From NCBI RefSeq assembly GCF_026241895.1, contig NZ_JAPJIV010000003.1, positions 310,001-374,000 of the forward strand: a stretch of 64,000 bases of DNA, in the 5' to 3' direction. The translations under genes were made by a program, and so were the position numbers. Shown piece by piece: positions 32,027 through 42,070 of this stretch (position 1 is the first letter of the stretch; every line of letters begins with the position of its first letter). The notes beneath the pieces are model-generated. The model had not been told where the DNA came from. It saw only the letters and a list, made by a program, of their open reading frames with translations, and ran no database searches. Origin of the DNA: Pseudomonas sp. RIT-562 (GTDB lineage Bacteria > Pseudomonadota > Gammaproteobacteria > Pseudomonadales > Pseudomonadaceae).

Positions 32027-32881
32027 ATGCCGCAACCGTTCATTTTTCGTACCGTCGACCTGGATGGCCAGACCCTCCGGACCGCAGTACGCCCCGGCAA
32101 GCCTCATTTGACGCCCTTGCTGATTTTCAACGGCATCGGCGCCAACCTGGAGCTGGTTTTCCCGTTTGTCGCGGCGCTGGACCCGGACCTGGAAGTGATT
32201 GCCTTCGACGTACCTGGAGTGGGTGGCTCGTCGACGCCAAGTCGGCCCTACCGCTTTCCGGGGCTGGCAAAACTCACGGCACGCATGCTCGACTATCTCG
32301 ACTACGGTCAGGTCAATGTGATCGGCGTGTCCTGGGGTGGCGCCCTGGCCCAACAGTTTGCGTACGACTACCCGGAACGCTGCAAAAAACTGGTGCTGGC
32401 GGCGACTGCGGCTGGTGCCGTGATGGTCCCGGGCAAACCGAAAGTGCTGTGGATGATGGCCAGTCCCCGGCGCTACATCCAGCCGTCCCATGTGATCCGT
32501 ATCGCGCCAATGATCTATGGCGGCTCGTTCCGTCGTGACCCGACCCTGGCGGCCAGCCACGCGGCCAAGGTCCGTTCGGCGGGCAAGCTCGGTTATTACT
32601 GGCAACTGTTCGCCGGTCTGGGTTGGACCAGCATTCACTGGCTGCACAAAATCCACCAGCCAACCCTGGTGCTGGCCGGTGATGACGATCCACTGATCCC
32701 CCTGGTCAATATGCGACTGCTGGCCTGGAGGATTCCGAATGCCCAGTTGCACATCATCGATGACGGACACCTGTTCCTGATCACCAGGGCCGAAGCAGTC
32801 GCGCCGATCATCATGAAATTCCTGGAAGAAGAGCGCCAGCGCGCAGTGATGCATCCGCATCCGGCGCCATTGGGCAGTTAA
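32027..32881 (+). CDS. phaZ: Intracellular PHA depolymerase
   Basis: Granule-associated alpha/beta hydrolase that breaks stored medium-chain PHA into hydroxy acids. It has 284 residues. The lipase box GVSWGG places Ser102; Asp221 (GDDDPLIP) and His248 (DDGHLF) complete the triad, matching the P. putida enzyme as I know it. No signal peptide is present, which fits the intracellular role. It lies between the two synthase genes. Confidence 0.96.
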   Translation: MPQPFIFRTVDLDGQTLRTAVRPGKPHLTPLLIFNGIGANLELVFPFVAALDPDLEVIAFDVPGVGGSSTPSRPYRFPGLAKLTARMLDYLDYGQVNVIGVSWGGALAQQFAYDYPERCKKLVLAATAAGAVMVPGKPKVLWMMASPRRYIQPSHVIRIAPMIYGGSFRRDPTLAASHAAKVRSAGKLGYYWQLFAGLGWTSIHWLHKIHQPTLVLAGDDDPLIPLVNMRLLAWRIPNAQLHIIDDGHLFLITRAEAVAPIIMKFLEEERQRAVMHPHPAPLGS

Positions 32882-33010
32882 ACCGCCTCGACACCTGGTC
32901 ACAAAATGCGTGCGGCAGGACGCCGTAACGCGCAACAACTCGTTAGTGCGTCTATGGTGTTCTGGTTCAGTGTGTTTGTTTTTGGCCTGAAGACGAAGGA
33001 GTGTTGAGTC

Positions 33011-34693
33011 ATGCGCGAAAAACCAGTGCGGGATTCCCTGCCCACTCCCGCCGCGTTCATCAACGCACAAAGTGCGATTACCGGCTTGCGTGGCCGCGAT
33101 ATGCTGTCGACCTTGCGCACTGTGGCCGCTCACGGCTTGCGCAATCCACTGCACAGTGCCCGGCATGCCTTGAAGTTGGGCGGCCAGCTCGGTCGCGTGC
33201 TGCTGGGTGAAACCCTGCACCCGACCAACCCGCAGGACAATCGGTTCGCCGACCCCGCCTGGAGTCTCAATCCGTTTTACCGACGCAGCCTGCAGGCCTA
33301 CATCAGCTGGCAGAAGCAGGTTAAAAGTTGGATCGACGAGAGCAACATGAGCCCCGACGACCGGGCCCGCGCGCACTTCGCGTTCGCCTTGCTCAACGAC
33401 GCCGTGGCGCCCTCCAACTCCCTGCTCAATCCGCTGGCCATCAAGGAGATCTTCAATTCCGGTGGCAACAGCCTGGTCCGCGGGATCAGCCATCTGGTCG
33501 ACGACTTCCTGCACAACGACGGCCTGCCCCGGCAAGTCACCAAACAGGCCTTCGAAGTCGGCAAAACCGTCGCGACCACTACGGGTTCCGTGGTATTTCG
33601 CAATGAACTGCTGGAGTTGATCCAGTACCGGCCAATGAGCGAAAAGCAATATTCCAAACCCTTGCTCGTGGTGCCGCCGCAGATCAACAAGTACTACATT
33701 TTCGACCTGAGTCCTGCTAACAGCTTCGTCCAGTTCGCCCTGAAAAACGGCCTGCAGACCTTCATGATCAGCTGGCGCAACCCCGATGTACGTCATCGCG
33801 AATGGGGCCTTTCTACCTACGTCGAAGCCGTGGAAGAAGCGATGAACGTGTGCCGGGCGATCACCGGCGCGCGCGAAGTCAACCTGATGGGTGCCTGCGC
33901 CGGCGGGCTGACGATTGCCGCGCTGCAAGGTCATCTGCAGGCCAAGCGCCAGCTGCGTCGAGTGTCCAGCGCGACGTATCTGGTGAGCCTGCTCGACAGC
34001 CAGATGGACTCCCCCGCCACCTTGTTCGCCGATGAACAGACGCTGGAGGCGGCCAAGCGCCGCTCGTACCAGAAAGGTGTGCTGGACGGTCGCGACATGG
34101 CCAAGGTGTTCGCCTGGATGCGCCCCAACGATTTGATCTGGAGTTACTTCGTCAACAATTACCTGCTGGGCAAAGAGCCGCCTGCATTCGACATCCTCTA
34201 TTGGAACAACGACAACACCCGCCTACCTGCGGCGCTGCATGGCGATTTGCTGGACTTCTTCAAACACAATCCGCTGAGCCACCCCGGCGGGCTGGAGGTG
34301 TGCGGCACTCCGATCGACCTGCAGAAAGTCACGGTCGACAGCTTCAGCGTGGCCGGCATCAACGATCACATAACGCCATGGGATGCGGTGTACCGCTCCA
34401 CATTGCTGCTGGGCGGCGACAGGCGTTTTGTGCTGTCCAACAGCGGTCATGTGCAGAGCATCCTCAACCCGCCGAGCAATCCAAAAGCCAACTACATCGA
34501 AGGCGCCAAACTGAGCCTCGACCCACGGGCCTGGTATTACGACGCGAAGCAGGTCGACGGTAGCTGGTGGACCCAATGGCTGAGCTGGGTTCAGGCGCGC
34601 TCAGGGGCGCAGAAGGAAACCCACATGGCTCTGGGCAATCAGAATTATCCACCCATGGAGGCAGCACCCGGCACCTATGTGCGAGTGCGCTGA
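33011..34693 (+). CDS. phaC2: Class II poly(3-hydroxyalkanoate) synthase 2
   Basis: Paralogue of PhaC1 with 560 residues, polymerising hydroxyacyl-CoA. The box is GACAGG with Cys296; Asp452 (GINDHITPW) and His480 (NSGHVQS) are conserved. The N-terminal 60 residues differ most from PhaC1, which may alter substrate choice or activation. An AAGGAG ribosome site precedes the ATG. A 129-base gap after phaZ holds no clear promoter or terminator. Confidence 0.96.
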   Translation: MREKPVRDSLPTPAAFINAQSAITGLRGRDMLSTLRTVAAHGLRNPLHSARHALKLGGQLGRVLLGETLHPTNPQDNRFADPAWSLNPFYRRSLQAYISWQKQVKSWIDESNMSPDDRARAHFAFALLNDAVAPSNSLLNPLAIKEIFNSGGNSLVRGISHLVDDFLHNDGLPRQVTKQAFEVGKTVATTTGSVVFRNELLELIQYRPMSEKQYSKPLLVVPPQINKYYIFDLSPANSFVQFALKNGLQTFMISWRNPDVRHREWGLSTYVEAVEEAMNVCRAITGAREVNLMGACAGGLTIAALQGHLQAKRQLRRVSSATYLVSLLDSQMDSPATLFADEQTLEAAKRRSYQKGVLDGRDMAKVFAWMRPNDLIWSYFVNNYLLGKEPPAFDILYWNNDNTRLPAALHGDLLDFFKHNPLSHPGGLEVCGTPIDLQKVTVDSFSVAGINDHITPWDAVYRSTLLLGGDRRFVLSNSGHVQSILNPPSNPKANYIEGAKLSLDPRAWYYDAKQVDGSWWTQWLSWVQARSGAQKETHMALGNQNYPPMEAAPGTYVRVR

Positions 34694-34720
34694 CGTTCAA
34701 CGAACCATTAAGAAGACTGG

Positions 34721-35341
34721 ATGAAGACCCGCGACCGGATTCTCGAATGTGCCTTGCAGTTGTTCAACCAGAAGGGCGAACCGAACGTTTCAACCATGGA
34801 AGTTGCCAATGAAATGGGGATCAGCCCGGGCAACCTTTACTACCATTTCCACGGCAAGGAACCGCTGATCCTGGGCTTGTTCGAGCGCTTTCAAAGCGAG
34901 CTCGCCCCGCTGCTCGACCCACCTTCGGATGCGCAACTGGCGCCGGAAGATTACTGGCTGTTCCTGCACCTGATTGTCGAGCGGCTGGCGCACTACCGGT
35001 TTCTGTTCCAGGACCTGTCCAATCTGGCCGGGCGCCTGCCCAAGCTGGCCAAGGGCATCCGCAACCTGCTCAACGCCCTGAAGCGTACGCTGGCCTCGCT
35101 ATTGGCGCGCTTGCAGGCCCAGGGGCAATTGGTCAGTGACACCCAGGCGCTTGGGCAACTGGTAGAGCAGATCACCATGACCCTGCTGTTTTCACTGGAC
35201 TACCAGCGGATAATCGATCGCGAAGGAGAGGTCCGGCTGGTGGTGTACCAGATCATGATGCTGGTGGCTCCGCACTTGTTGCCACCGATCAAAGTGGCGA
35301 CCGAGCATCTGGCGATGCAGTACCTCGAAGAACACGACTGA
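34721..35341 (+). CDS. phaD: TetR-family regulator of PHA genes
   Basis: Transcriptional regulator of 206 residues. The N-terminal helix-turn-helix is clear (VSTMEVANEMGISPGNLYYHFHGKEPL, broken here as VSTMEVANEMGI and SPGNLYYHFHGKEPL). The C-terminal ligand domain follows the PhaD type. In P. putida PhaD activates the phaC1 and phaI promoters and responds to a metabolite of fatty-acid breakdown. It starts 27 bases past phaC2 and ends before a REP pair and a bidirectional terminator shared with phaF. Confidence 0.93.
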   Translation: MKTRDRILECALQLFNQKGEPNVSTMEVANEMGISPGNLYYHFHGKEPLILGLFERFQSELAPLLDPPSDAQLAPEDYWLFLHLIVERLAHYRFLFQDLSNLAGRLPKLAKGIRNLLNALKRTLASLLARLQAQGQLVSDTQALGQLVEQITMTLLFSLDYQRIIDREGEVRLVVYQIMMLVAPHLLPPIKVATEHLAMQYLEEHD

Positions 35342-35367
35342 AATTTTACTGAATGAACACATAACCC

Positions 35368-35457
35368 TGTGGGAGCGGGCTTGCTCGCGAAGGCGCTGTG
35401 TCATTCAACGGATGGTTTGACTGCTACACCGCCTTCGCGAGCAAGCCCGCTCCCACA
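35368..35457. repeat. REP pair, family A (forward then reverse arm)
   Basis: TGTGGGAGCGGGCTTGCTCG and its reverse complement, about 42 nt apart, just after phaD and before the phaD/phaF terminator. Confidence 0.9.
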
Positions 35458-35490
35458 GGGGATCCATGGTGATCAGTAAATATTGGGCAC

Positions 35491-35528
35491 AAAAAAACGC
35501 CCGACCTTCGCAGGCCGGGCGTTTTTTA
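35491..35528. terminator. Bidirectional terminator between phaD and phaF
   Basis: A GC-rich stem ACGCCCG / CGGGCGT is flanked by an A-run on the left and a T-run on the right. It can therefore serve both converging transcripts. Confidence 0.85.
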
Positions 35529-35541
35529 TTTAGCCCTGGAA

Positions 35542-36420
35542 TCAGGACTGACTGGTTGGCGTCGATGGAGCTGGCGCGGCAGTCGGGGTCGCAGCAGGGG
35601 TCGGCGCGGCGGCCGAGTTCGACGTGCTGGCTGGAGCCGGTGTCGGCTTGGCAGCTGCAGTTGCTGTCGCTGCTGGTTTGGCTGCGGCTTTCGGTGCCGC
35701 CGGCTTTTTCACTGCAGGCTTCTTCGCCGCAGCAGGTTTGGCCGCTGGCTTGGCAGCGGGTTTGGCTGCAGCAGTCTTGGCCGCAGGTTTGGCTGCCGGC
35801 TTAGCGGTAGCTTTTGCGGCAGCCGATTTGACGGCTGACTTCGCTGCGGCAGGTTTGGCTGCGGCAGTCTTGGCCACCGACTTGGCGGCCGATGCGGCTT
35901 TCGCTGCAGTCTTGGCTACCGGCTTGGCGACAGCTTTGGCCAGTGGCTTGGCAGTCGATTTGGCAGCAGGTTTGGCGGCAGCGGTTTTCGCCGCAACTGG
36001 CGCAACCTTGGCCCCGGTGAGTTTTTCAATCTGCTTGGTCAGCGTATCGACCTTGCTGTGCAGTGCCTTGACTTCATTACGGCTCGGCACGCCCAGACGC
36101 GAAATGGCGCTGTTCAAGCGCTTGTCAAAAGCACCTTCCAGCTCATCCCACTTGCCCAGCGCACGATCTTTCACGCCGCTGATGCGCGACTTGGCCGAAG
36201 TGGCGGAGTCTTTTGCCGCATCAACTTTATCGCCCACTGCATTCTTGGCGAGCTTCTCGGCTTTCTCGCCGTCTTTTACCAATGTATCGAAGAGCTTGCT
36301 GCCGTCAGTGTCGATCTTCGAGTACACGCCTAAACCGGCCAGCCAGATTTTGCGGGAGTAGTCTTCAACTTTCCCGATCCACGAGCTGCCATCTTTTTCG
36401 GTGTTCTTTTTACCAGCCAT
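35542..36420 (-). CDS. phaF: PHA granule-associated phasin with histone-like tail
   Basis: Phasin that coats PHA granules and binds DNA, helping to segregate granules at division. It has 292 residues. The N-terminal phasin domain (about 1-140) includes DYSRKIWLAGLGVYSKI, closely similar to PhaI, and a leucine-zipper-like helix (VDTLTKQIEKLTG, about 124-136). The C-terminal half is a histone H1-like run of AAKPAAK-type repeats ending in a Pro/Ser/Thr tail. The ribosome site AAGGAG lies before the ATG at 36420, 10 bases after the phaI stop. The Lys/Ala bias is functional, not a sign of foreign DNA. Confidence 0.95.
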   Translation of the reverse strand: MAGKKNTEKDGSSWIGKVEDYSRKIWLAGLGVYSKIDTDGSKLFDTLVKDGEKAEKLAKNAVGDKVDAAKDSATSAKSRISGVKDRALGKWDELEGAFDKRLNSAISRLGVPSRNEVKALHSKVDTLTKQIEKLTGAKVAPVAAKTAAAKPAAKSTAKPLAKAVAKPVAKTAAKAASAAKSVAKTAAAKPAAAKSAVKSAAAKATAKPAAKPAAKTAAAKPAAKPAAKPAAAKKPAVKKPAAPKAAAKPAATATAAAKPTPAPASTSNSAAAPTPAATPTAAPAPSTPTSQS

Positions 36421-36430
36421 CCCGTTCTCC

Positions 36431-36853
36431 TTAAGATTTACGCGCGACGCGTTCGAGCAATGCCGTCAGCTCATCGAGCTTAGCAGAGAGTGTCTCAACG
36501 TCATGTTTAGACGGAATGCCGATACGATTCAAGGCACTTGCAACACGCGAGTCGAACGCCTTCTCGACCTTGTCCAGTTGCAGTTCTACTTTGCCTTTAA
36601 AAGTGCTGACTTCACTCTTCGCTTCATCGATCTCGGAGTTGGCGGCTTCAAGTTTTTCCGCAACTACCTTTTTACCTTTCTTTTCAACAGTTTGACCTTC
36701 TTTGATCAACTCCTGAAAGTACTCGCTGCCTTCTTGACCGACCTTGGTGTAGGCCCCCAGGCCTGCCAGCCAGATCTTGCGGGCATAGGATTTGACGTCG
36801 CCCAGAGCAGAAGTCGAAGCGTCGATTTTTTTCTTCAGAATTACTTTGGCCAT
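36431..36853 (-). CDS. phaI: PHA granule-associated phasin
   Basis: Small phasin of 140 residues covering PHA granules. I chose the ATG at 36853 (MAKVILKKKIDASTSALG), preceded by GAGGTG at good spacing; the frame is open 60 bases further up without similarity. The phasin domain has SYARKIWLAGLGAYTKVG and a C-terminal coiled coil (TLSAKLDELTALLERV). It lacks the PhaF Lys/Ala tail. First gene of phaI-phaF. Confidence 0.95.
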   Translation of the reverse strand: MAKVILKKKIDASTSALGDVKSYARKIWLAGLGAYTKVGQEGSEYFQELIKEGQTVEKKGKKVVAEKLEAANSEIDEAKSEVSTFKGKVELQLDKVEKAFDSRVASALNRIGIPSKHDVETLSAKLDELTALLERVARKS

Positions 36854-36969
36854 GGTGCACCTCACGCGCAGAAGGTTTGAGGAACTGCCCGCGAAAGAGT
36901 CGGGCTCATGCACAAAGTAGGGAGAAAAATTAGAAACGGCACCCTAACCTCTGGTGCACCTTAAACAAA

Positions 36970-37058
36970 TGTAGGAGTGAGCCTGCTCGCGATAGCGGTC
37001 TGTCAGCCGAATTGATGTCGACTGACAGACCGCTATCGCGAGCAGGCTCACTCCTACA
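36970..37058. repeat. REP pair, family B (forward then reverse arm)
   Basis: TGTAGGAGTGAGCCTGCTCG, then a centre with a second perfect pair (ACCGCTATCG-type extension and CTGTCAG/CTGACAG), then the reverse-complement arm. Total pairing exceeds 30 bp. It lies between phaI and the small PHA gene. Confidence 0.9.
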
Positions 37059-37080
37059 GAGGTTGCATGTCACGCTAAAA

Positions 37081-37356
37081 TCAAACCAACGCTTTATCGA
37101 GGGCCTTCTCGATTTCCGACTTGATCATGCCGCTCATGGCCGACATCATCAGGCCCAACTCCACGTCGACTTTGATCGAATCCTCGGCAACATGCACCGC
37201 GCCTTTTACCCCGGAGCGCTTGAGGTTCAGGGTATCGCCCGACCACTGCGGCTCCAGGCCATATTGATCAGACAGTTTCTGCGCCAGCAAGTCAGCCTTC
37301 TCGCGGGCCGCTTCCTTACCCAGGGTGTGGGCACGTTCAACACTAATACGGGCCAT
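37081..37356 (-). CDS. PHA-system associated small protein (PHA_gran_rgn family)
   Basis: A protein of 91 residues (MARISVERAHTLGKEAARE). It resembles the small family found beside PHA genes, annotated in databases as polyhydroxyalkanoic acid system protein. It has a mixed alpha/beta pattern with no signal peptide and no catalytic motif. The position beside phaI supports a link to granules, but the molecular role is unknown. Confidence 0.8.
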   Translation of the reverse strand: MARISVERAHTLGKEAAREKADLLAQKLSDQYGLEPQWSGDTLNLKRSGVKGAVHVAEDSIKVDVELGLMMSAMSGMIKSEIEKALDKALV

Positions 37357-37510
37357 CTAATGACTCCTGCTTTATGAATGCTTCCTGAAGCATCTTGACC
37401 GCCACTGCGGCAAAACGTCCCGGTGATTGCCTATCTTACCTTTAGCCACTCCAAGACAAAGCAGGCCACCGGGATTAGAATGTCCCGCATTCTCTTCTGG
37501 TGACAGCGAT

Positions 37511-38281
37511 ATGACTGATCAGCGCAAAGGCAGCGATGCCGAACCCACCACTCACTTCGGTTTCAAAAACGTTCCGGAAAGCCAAAAAGCGGAAAAAGTC
37601 GCTGAGGTTTTCCACTCCGTAGCCGCCAAGTACGACCTTATGAACGACCTCCTGTCGGGCGGCATGCATCGCCTGTGGAAGCGTTTTGCGATCGAGCTGT
37701 CGGGTGTTCGCACCGGTAATCGGGTGCTGGACATCGCTGGCGGCACCGGCGACCTGACCAAAAAATTCTCGCACCTGGTCGGCCCTACCGGCCAAGTCGT
37801 GTTGGCCGACATCAACGAATCCATGCTCAAGGTCGGTCGTGACCGCCTGCTGGACCTGGGTGTGGCCGGCAACGTCGAATTCGTCCAGGCCGACGCGGAG
37901 AAACTGCCGTTCCCGGACAACCATTTTGACTGCGTGACCATCGCTTTCGGCCTGCGCAACGTGACGCACAAGGAAGACGCCCTGCGCTCGATGCTGCGCG
38001 TACTCAAACCGGGCGGCCGCTTGCTGGTGCTGGAGTTCTCCAAACCGACCAACGCGCTGATGTCCAAAGCCTACGACGCCTACTCGTTCGCCTTCATGCC
38101 GTTGATGGGCAAGCTGATCACCAACGACTCGGAAAGCTATCGCTACCTGGCCGAATCGATCCGCATGCATCCGAACCAGGAAACCCTGAAGTCGATGATG
38201 GTCGAGGCCGGTTTCGACCGCGTGACTTATCACAACATGACCGCAGGCATCGTCGCCTTGCATCGCGGCATCAAACCCTGA
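37511..38281 (+). CDS. ubiE: Ubiquinone/menaquinone C-methyltransferase UbiE
   Basis: SAM-dependent methyltransferase of ubiquinone synthesis. I chose the ATG at 37511 (256 residues, [21 protein letters not shown]). The SAM motif [29 protein letters not shown] and [16 protein letters not shown] are family signatures. The stop overlaps the ubiJ start (TGATG), forming ubiE-ubiJ-ubiB. Confidence 0.97.
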   Translation: MTDQRKGSDAEPTTHFGFKNVPESQKAEKVAEVFHSVAAKYDLMNDLLSGGMHRLWKRFAIELSGVRTGNRVLDIAGGTGDLTKKFSHLVGPTGQVVLADINESMLKVGRDRLLDLGVAGNVEFVQADAEKLPFPDNHFDCVTIAFGLRNVTHKEDALRSMLRVLKPGGRLLVLEFSKPTNALMSKAYDAYSFAFMPLMGKLITNDSESYRYLAESIRMHPNQETLKSMMVEAGFDRVTYHNMTAGIVALHRGIKP

Positions 38282-38904
38282 TGTTGCTGGCCGGCCTGCT
38301 CGCCAGCGTTGAACTCGGTCTTAACCGGGTGCTGCGCCTCGACAGCACGGCATTGCCGCGCCTGGCGCATTTGAGCGGCAAGGTGATCGCTGTCGATTGC
38401 CGCAGCCCGGCATTCCAGCTGTTCATCCTGCCCAGCGACGAAGGGTTGATGCTCGCCTCCCAATGGGCAACCGGCGCCGACTGCACCCTGCGTGCCCCGG
38501 CCTCAAGCCTGTTGAAACTGGCCATGAGCAAGGACAAGACCGCCGTGCTGCATGGCCCGGAAGTCGAACTCGACGGCGACAGCGGTGTACTGCTGGAACT
38601 GGCGGCGATCCTTCAGGACCTCGAGCTGGACTGGGAATACGAGCTGTCGCGCTGGCTTGGCCCGGTGGCAACCCAACTGGTCGGCGGTCATTTGCGCAGC
38701 CGTGCCCGTTGGTACCAGCAAGGATTTGTCAGCCTCGGCCAAAACCTGGGCGAATACCTGGCCGAAGAATCGCGCACCCTCGTCGGGCAGCGCGAAGCCG
38801 AAGCCCGTTTCAGTGAACTGGACCAGATCAAACTCGATCTGGAACGTCTCGAGGCGCGTTTCGAGCGCCTTTCCCGATCCCTCGACCCAAGCGATAACGC
38901 ATGA
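38281..38904 (+). CDS. ubiJ: Ubiquinone biosynthesis accessory factor UbiJ
   Basis: SCP2-domain lipid-binding protein of the aerobic ubiquinone complex. It has 207 residues, with an SCP2 domain at about 10-115 and a C-terminal coiled coil (about 165-205, [21 protein letters not shown] in two heptad runs). It overlaps ubiE by one base and ubiB by four, indicating tight coupling. Confidence 0.94.
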   Translation: MLLAGLLASVELGLNRVLRLDSTALPRLAHLSGKVIAVDCRSPAFQLFILPSDEGLMLASQWATGADCTLRAPASSLLKLAMSKDKTAVLHGPEVELDGDSGVLLELAAILQDLELDWEYELSRWLGPVATQLVGGHLRSRARWYQQGFVSLGQNLGEYLAEESRTLVGQREAEARFSELDQIKLDLERLEARFERLSRSLDPSDNA

Positions 38905-40505
38905 AGCTGCTTGCCGTCCGCCGTTTGTTGCGCATCCAGCGCGTAGTGATTCGTTACCGCCTCGATGACCTGCTGTTCGCCCTGCCGCTGCCCTGGTTCC
39001 TGCTGGCGCTGCGTTATGCATTGCCGTGGCGCTGGTTCCCGCGCAAGACGCTGGAGCTGAGCCGCGGCGCTCGCTTGCGCCTGGCGCTGCAGGATCTTGG
39101 GCCGATATTCATCAAGTTCGGGCAGATCCTGTCCACCCGCCGCGACCTGCTGCCGGAAGACATTGCCGATGAACTGATGATGCTGCAGGACCGTGTGCCG
39201 CCATTCGATTCGCAGGTGTCGATCAGGCTGATCGAAGAGCAACTGGGCAAGAAGATCAGCGAAGTGTTCAGCCGTTTCGACGTCGAACCACTGGCCTCGG
39301 CTTCGGTGGCACAGGTGCACGCTGCGCAGCTGAAGACCGGTGAGGAAGTGGTGGTCAAAGTGATCCGCCCTGGCCTCAAGCCGATCATCGCCCAGGATCT
39401 GGCGTGGCTGTTCATCCTGGCTCGTGCGGCAGAAAAGCTCTCGGCCGATGCGCGCCTGCTGCACCCGGTGGACGTGGTCCTGGACTACGAAAAAACCATT
39501 TACGACGAACTCGACCTGCTGCGCGAAGCCGCCAATGCCAGCCAGCTCAAGCGCAACTTCGAAGGCTCGCCACTGCTCTACGTGCCGCAAGTCTATTGGG
39601 ACTGGTGCCGGCCGAAAGTGCTGGTGATGGAGCGCATCTACGGCATCCAGGTCACCGACCTGGCGACTCTCGCCGACCAGCGCACCGACATGAAGATGCT
39701 CGCCGAGCGGGGTGTCGAAATCTTTTTCACCCAGGTGTTCCGCGACAGCTTTTTCCATGCCGACATGCACCCGGGCAACATCTTCGTCAGCACTGTCAAT
39801 CCGTGGAGCCCGCAGTACATTGCGATCGACTGCGGCATCGTCGGCAGCCTGACCCCGGAAGACCAGGACTACCTGGCCCGCAACCTGTTCGCCTTCTTCA
39901 AGCGCGACTATCGGCGAGTGGCCCAGCTGCATATCGATTCGGGCTGGGTGCCAGCGGAAACCAAACTCAACGAATTCGAAGCGGCGATCCGTACTGTGTG
40001 CGAGCCGATCTTCGAAAAACCGTTAAAGGATATTTCATTCGGCCAGGTGCTGATGCGCCTGTTCCAGACCGCTCGACGCTTTAACATGGAAGTGCAGCCG
40101 CAGCTGGTGCTGTTGCAGAAAACCCTGTTGAACATCGAAGGCCTGGGCCGTCAGCTGTACCCGGACCTCGACCTGTGGAACACCGCGCAGCCGTTCCTCG
40201 AACGCTGGATGCGTGAGCGCGTCAGCCCAAAAGCCTTGTTGGGCAACGTGCAGAGCCAGTTCGAACAACTGCCGCACCTGGCCAACATGGCCCGCGACCT
40301 GCTCGAACGCATGTCCCAGCCCCACGCGTACGACCCGCCGCCACCCTGGCATCGCCGGCGTGACGACTGGTTCCTGCGCCTGCTCGGCACCGCTCACCTG
40401 GCGGGCGGCGCCGTACTCGCGATTGGCGGGCCGTTAAACGAATTGGCTTATTGGCCAGCCGGAATCATGATGGCGGTCGGTTTGTATCTGGTCGTTCGCC
40501 GATAG
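38901..40505 (+). CDS. ubiB: Ubiquinone biosynthesis atypical kinase UbiB
   Basis: Membrane-bound ATPase/kinase-like protein needed for ubiquinone synthesis. It has 534 residues. The UbiB signature [17 protein letters not shown] and the Ala-rich loop [11 protein letters not shown] replace the usual kinase elements; [10 protein letters not shown] is the catalytic-loop equivalent. Two C-terminal membrane helices lie at about 495-530. Last gene of ubiE-J-B. Confidence 0.96.
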   Translation: MKLLAVRRLLRIQRVVIRYRLDDLLFALPLPWFLLALRYALPWRWFPRKTLELSRGARLRLALQDLGPIFIKFGQILSTRRDLLPEDIADELMMLQDRVPPFDSQVSIRLIEEQLGKKISEVFSRFDVEPLASASVAQVHAAQLKTGEEVVVKVIRPGLKPIIAQDLAWLFILARAAEKLSADARLLHPVDVVLDYEKTIYDELDLLREAANASQLKRNFEGSPLLYVPQVYWDWCRPKVLVMERIYGIQVTDLATLADQRTDMKMLAERGVEIFFTQVFRDSFFHADMHPGNIFVSTVNPWSPQYIAIDCGIVGSLTPEDQDYLARNLFAFFKRDYRRVAQLHIDSGWVPAETKLNEFEAAIRTVCEPIFEKPLKDISFGQVLMRLFQTARRFNMEVQPQLVLLQKTLLNIEGLGRQLYPDLDLWNTAQPFLERWMRERVSPKALLGNVQSQFEQLPHLANMARDLLERMSQPHAYDPPPPWHRRRDDWFLRLLGTAHLAGGAVLAIGGPLNELAYWPAGIMMAVGLYLVVRR

Positions 40506-40585
40506 CCAGTTGTGTCATCCGCTGGCACACTGTTTGAACGTTGGACTCCGCTAATGAAGTGCGGAGCCCGCTGTCGGAGTCGAAG

Positions 40586-40987
40586 ATGAAAAACTGGCTG
40601 GACGAAATCAAGTGGGACGCCGATGGCCTGGTGCCCGCGATTGCCCAGGATCACAAGACCGGGCGCGTCCTGATGATGGCCTGGATGAACCGTGAAGCAC
40701 TGCAGCTGACTGCCGCCGAGAACCGTGCCATCTACTGGTCACGTTCGCGCGGCAAACTGTGGCGCAAGGGTGAGGAGTCCGGGCATGTGCAGACCCTGCA
40801 TGAAATGCGCCTGGACTGTGACGCCGACGTAATCATCCTGATGGTCGAGCAGATCGGCGACATCGCCTGTCATACCGGCCGCCAGAGCTGCTTCTACCGC
40901 GTTTATGAGAACGGCGACTGGACAACCGTCGACCCGGTTCTCAAAGACCCGCACGCCATTTATTCCTCAGGACACAAACATGAGTGA
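40586..40987 (+). CDS. hisI: Phosphoribosyl-AMP cyclohydrolase
   Basis: Third step of histidine biosynthesis, a zinc enzyme. I chose the ATG at 40586 (133 residues, [14 protein letters not shown]). Metal ligands are seen in [15 protein letters not shown] and [11 protein letters not shown]. The stop overlaps the hisE start by eight bases. In this organism hisI and hisE are separate genes, unlike the fused hisIE of enterics. Confidence 0.96.
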   Translation: MKNWLDEIKWDADGLVPAIAQDHKTGRVLMMAWMNREALQLTAAENRAIYWSRSRGKLWRKGEESGHVQTLHEMRLDCDADVIILMVEQIGDIACHTGRQSCFYRVYENGDWTTVDPVLKDPHAIYSSGHKHE

Positions 40988-41312
40988 CACCCTGACCCGC
41001 CTGGCCGAAGTGCTGGAAGAGCGCAAGGGCGCCGCCGCCGACAGCTCGTATGTTGCCAGCCTGTACCACAAGGGGCTGAACAAGATTCTGGAAAAAGTCG
41101 GCGAAGAATCGGTCGAGACCATCATTGCCGCCAAGGACGCCGCCATCAGCGGCGACTGCAGCGATGTCATCTACGAGACCGCCGATTTGTGGTTCCACAG
41201 CATGGTCATGCTCGCCCAACTGGGGCAGCATCCACAGGCTGTACTCGATGAACTGGACCGTCGTTTCGGTCTGTCCGGACACGCCGAGAAAGCCTCGCGC
41301 CCGTCCGCCTGA
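40980..41312 (+). CDS. hisE: Phosphoribosyl-ATP pyrophosphatase
   Basis: Second step of histidine biosynthesis. It has 110 residues and starts at ATG 40980 inside the end of hisI. The MazG-like all-alpha motif is [16 protein letters not shown] and [14 protein letters not shown]. It is followed by tatA after 25 bases, so the two histidine genes probably head a hisIE-tatABC transcript. Confidence 0.95.
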   Translation: MSDTLTRLAEVLEERKGAAADSSYVASLYHKGLNKILEKVGEESVETIIAAKDAAISGDCSDVIYETADLWFHSMVMLAQLGQHPQAVLDELDRRFGLSGHAEKASRPSA

Positions 41313-41337
41313 ACAACTATTAGAGAGGAGCAGCAAT

Positions 41338-41613
41338 ATGGGCATTTTTGACTGGAAACACTGGGTCGTCATCCTGGTTGTCGTCGTGCTGGTATTCGGT
41401 ACCAAGAAACTGAAAAACCTCGGCACCGACGTCGGCGAGTCGATCAAGGGCTTTCGCAAAGCCATGAACGATGACGAAAAACCTGCTGATCCGAGCGTCA
41501 CCCCGGCACAACCGGTACCACCTGTGCAGCCACAGGCCACCCCAGTGAACCCGCCGCACACCATCGATGTGCAGGCACAAAAAGTCGAAGAGCCAATTCG
41601 CAAAGACGTGTGA
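41338..41613 (+). CDS. tatA: Sec-independent translocase subunit TatA
   Basis: Forms the pore of the twin-arginine system that exports folded proteins. It has 91 residues ([20 protein letters not shown]). The N-terminal membrane helix covers about 5-21, followed by the hinge [10 protein letters not shown] and an amphipathic helix ([13 protein letters not shown]), then an acidic and Pro-rich tail. A GAGAGGAG ribosome site precedes the ATG. Confidence 0.96.
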   Translation: MGIFDWKHWVVILVVVVLVFGTKKLKNLGTDVGESIKGFRKAMNDDEKPADPSVTPAQPVPPVQPQATPVNPPHTIDVQAQKVEEPIRKDV

Positions 41614-41623
41614 GCACTGACTA

Positions 41624-42070
41624 ATGTTTGGTATCAGCTTCTCTGAACTGCTGCTCGTCGGCCTCGTTGCCCTGCTGGTGCTGGGCCCCGAGCGCCTGCC
41701 GGGCGCCGCGCGCACCGCCGGCCTGTGGGTCGGTCGCCTGAAGCGCAGCTTCAACGCGATCAAACAGGAAGTTGAACGTGAAATCGGCGCCGACGAGATT
41801 CGTCGGCAGCTGCACAACGAACACATCCTGTCCCTGGAGCAGGAGGCGCGGAAGATCTTCACGCCGACCCAGCAGGAGCCGACTCCAGTGCAGCCCGTGG
41901 CAGAGCCGACAATTCATGCCCCGACGCCCGTAGTCGAGCCGGCCATCAGTGCTGAACCCGCACCGGTCGCCACTCCTGCGGTGCCGCCTCTGGTTGAACC
42001 TGCCACACCCGCGGCTGCGCCTATTGCGCCTGCCCCTCATGACCCAACACTGCCGCCGCGAGCCCCATGA
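41624..42070 (+). CDS. tatB: Sec-independent translocase subunit TatB
   Basis: Receptor partner of TatC in the Tat system. It has 148 residues. The N-terminal helix [20 protein letters not shown] carries Glu8, then [13 protein letters not shown], an amphipathic helix, and a long Pro/Ala/Glu tail. Overlaps tatC by four bases. Confidence 0.96.
   Translation: MFGISFSELLLVGLVALLVLGPERLPGAARTAGLWVGRLKRSFNAIKQEVEREIGADEIRRQLHNEHILSLEQEARKIFTPTQQEPTPVQPVAEPTIHAPTPVVEPAISAEPAPVATPAVPPLVEPATPAAAPIAPAPHDPTLPPRAP

Noticed and set aside
31742..33934. 730-codon open frame opposite phaC1-phaZ-phaC2
   Set aside because: It spans three well-supported genes and intergenic REP sequence on the other strand; a codon-bias shadow.
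35560..36010. Tandem DNA repeats in phaF as a mobile or satellite element
   Set aside because: The repetition encodes the Ala-Lys-Pro tail known for PhaF and is explained by the protein.
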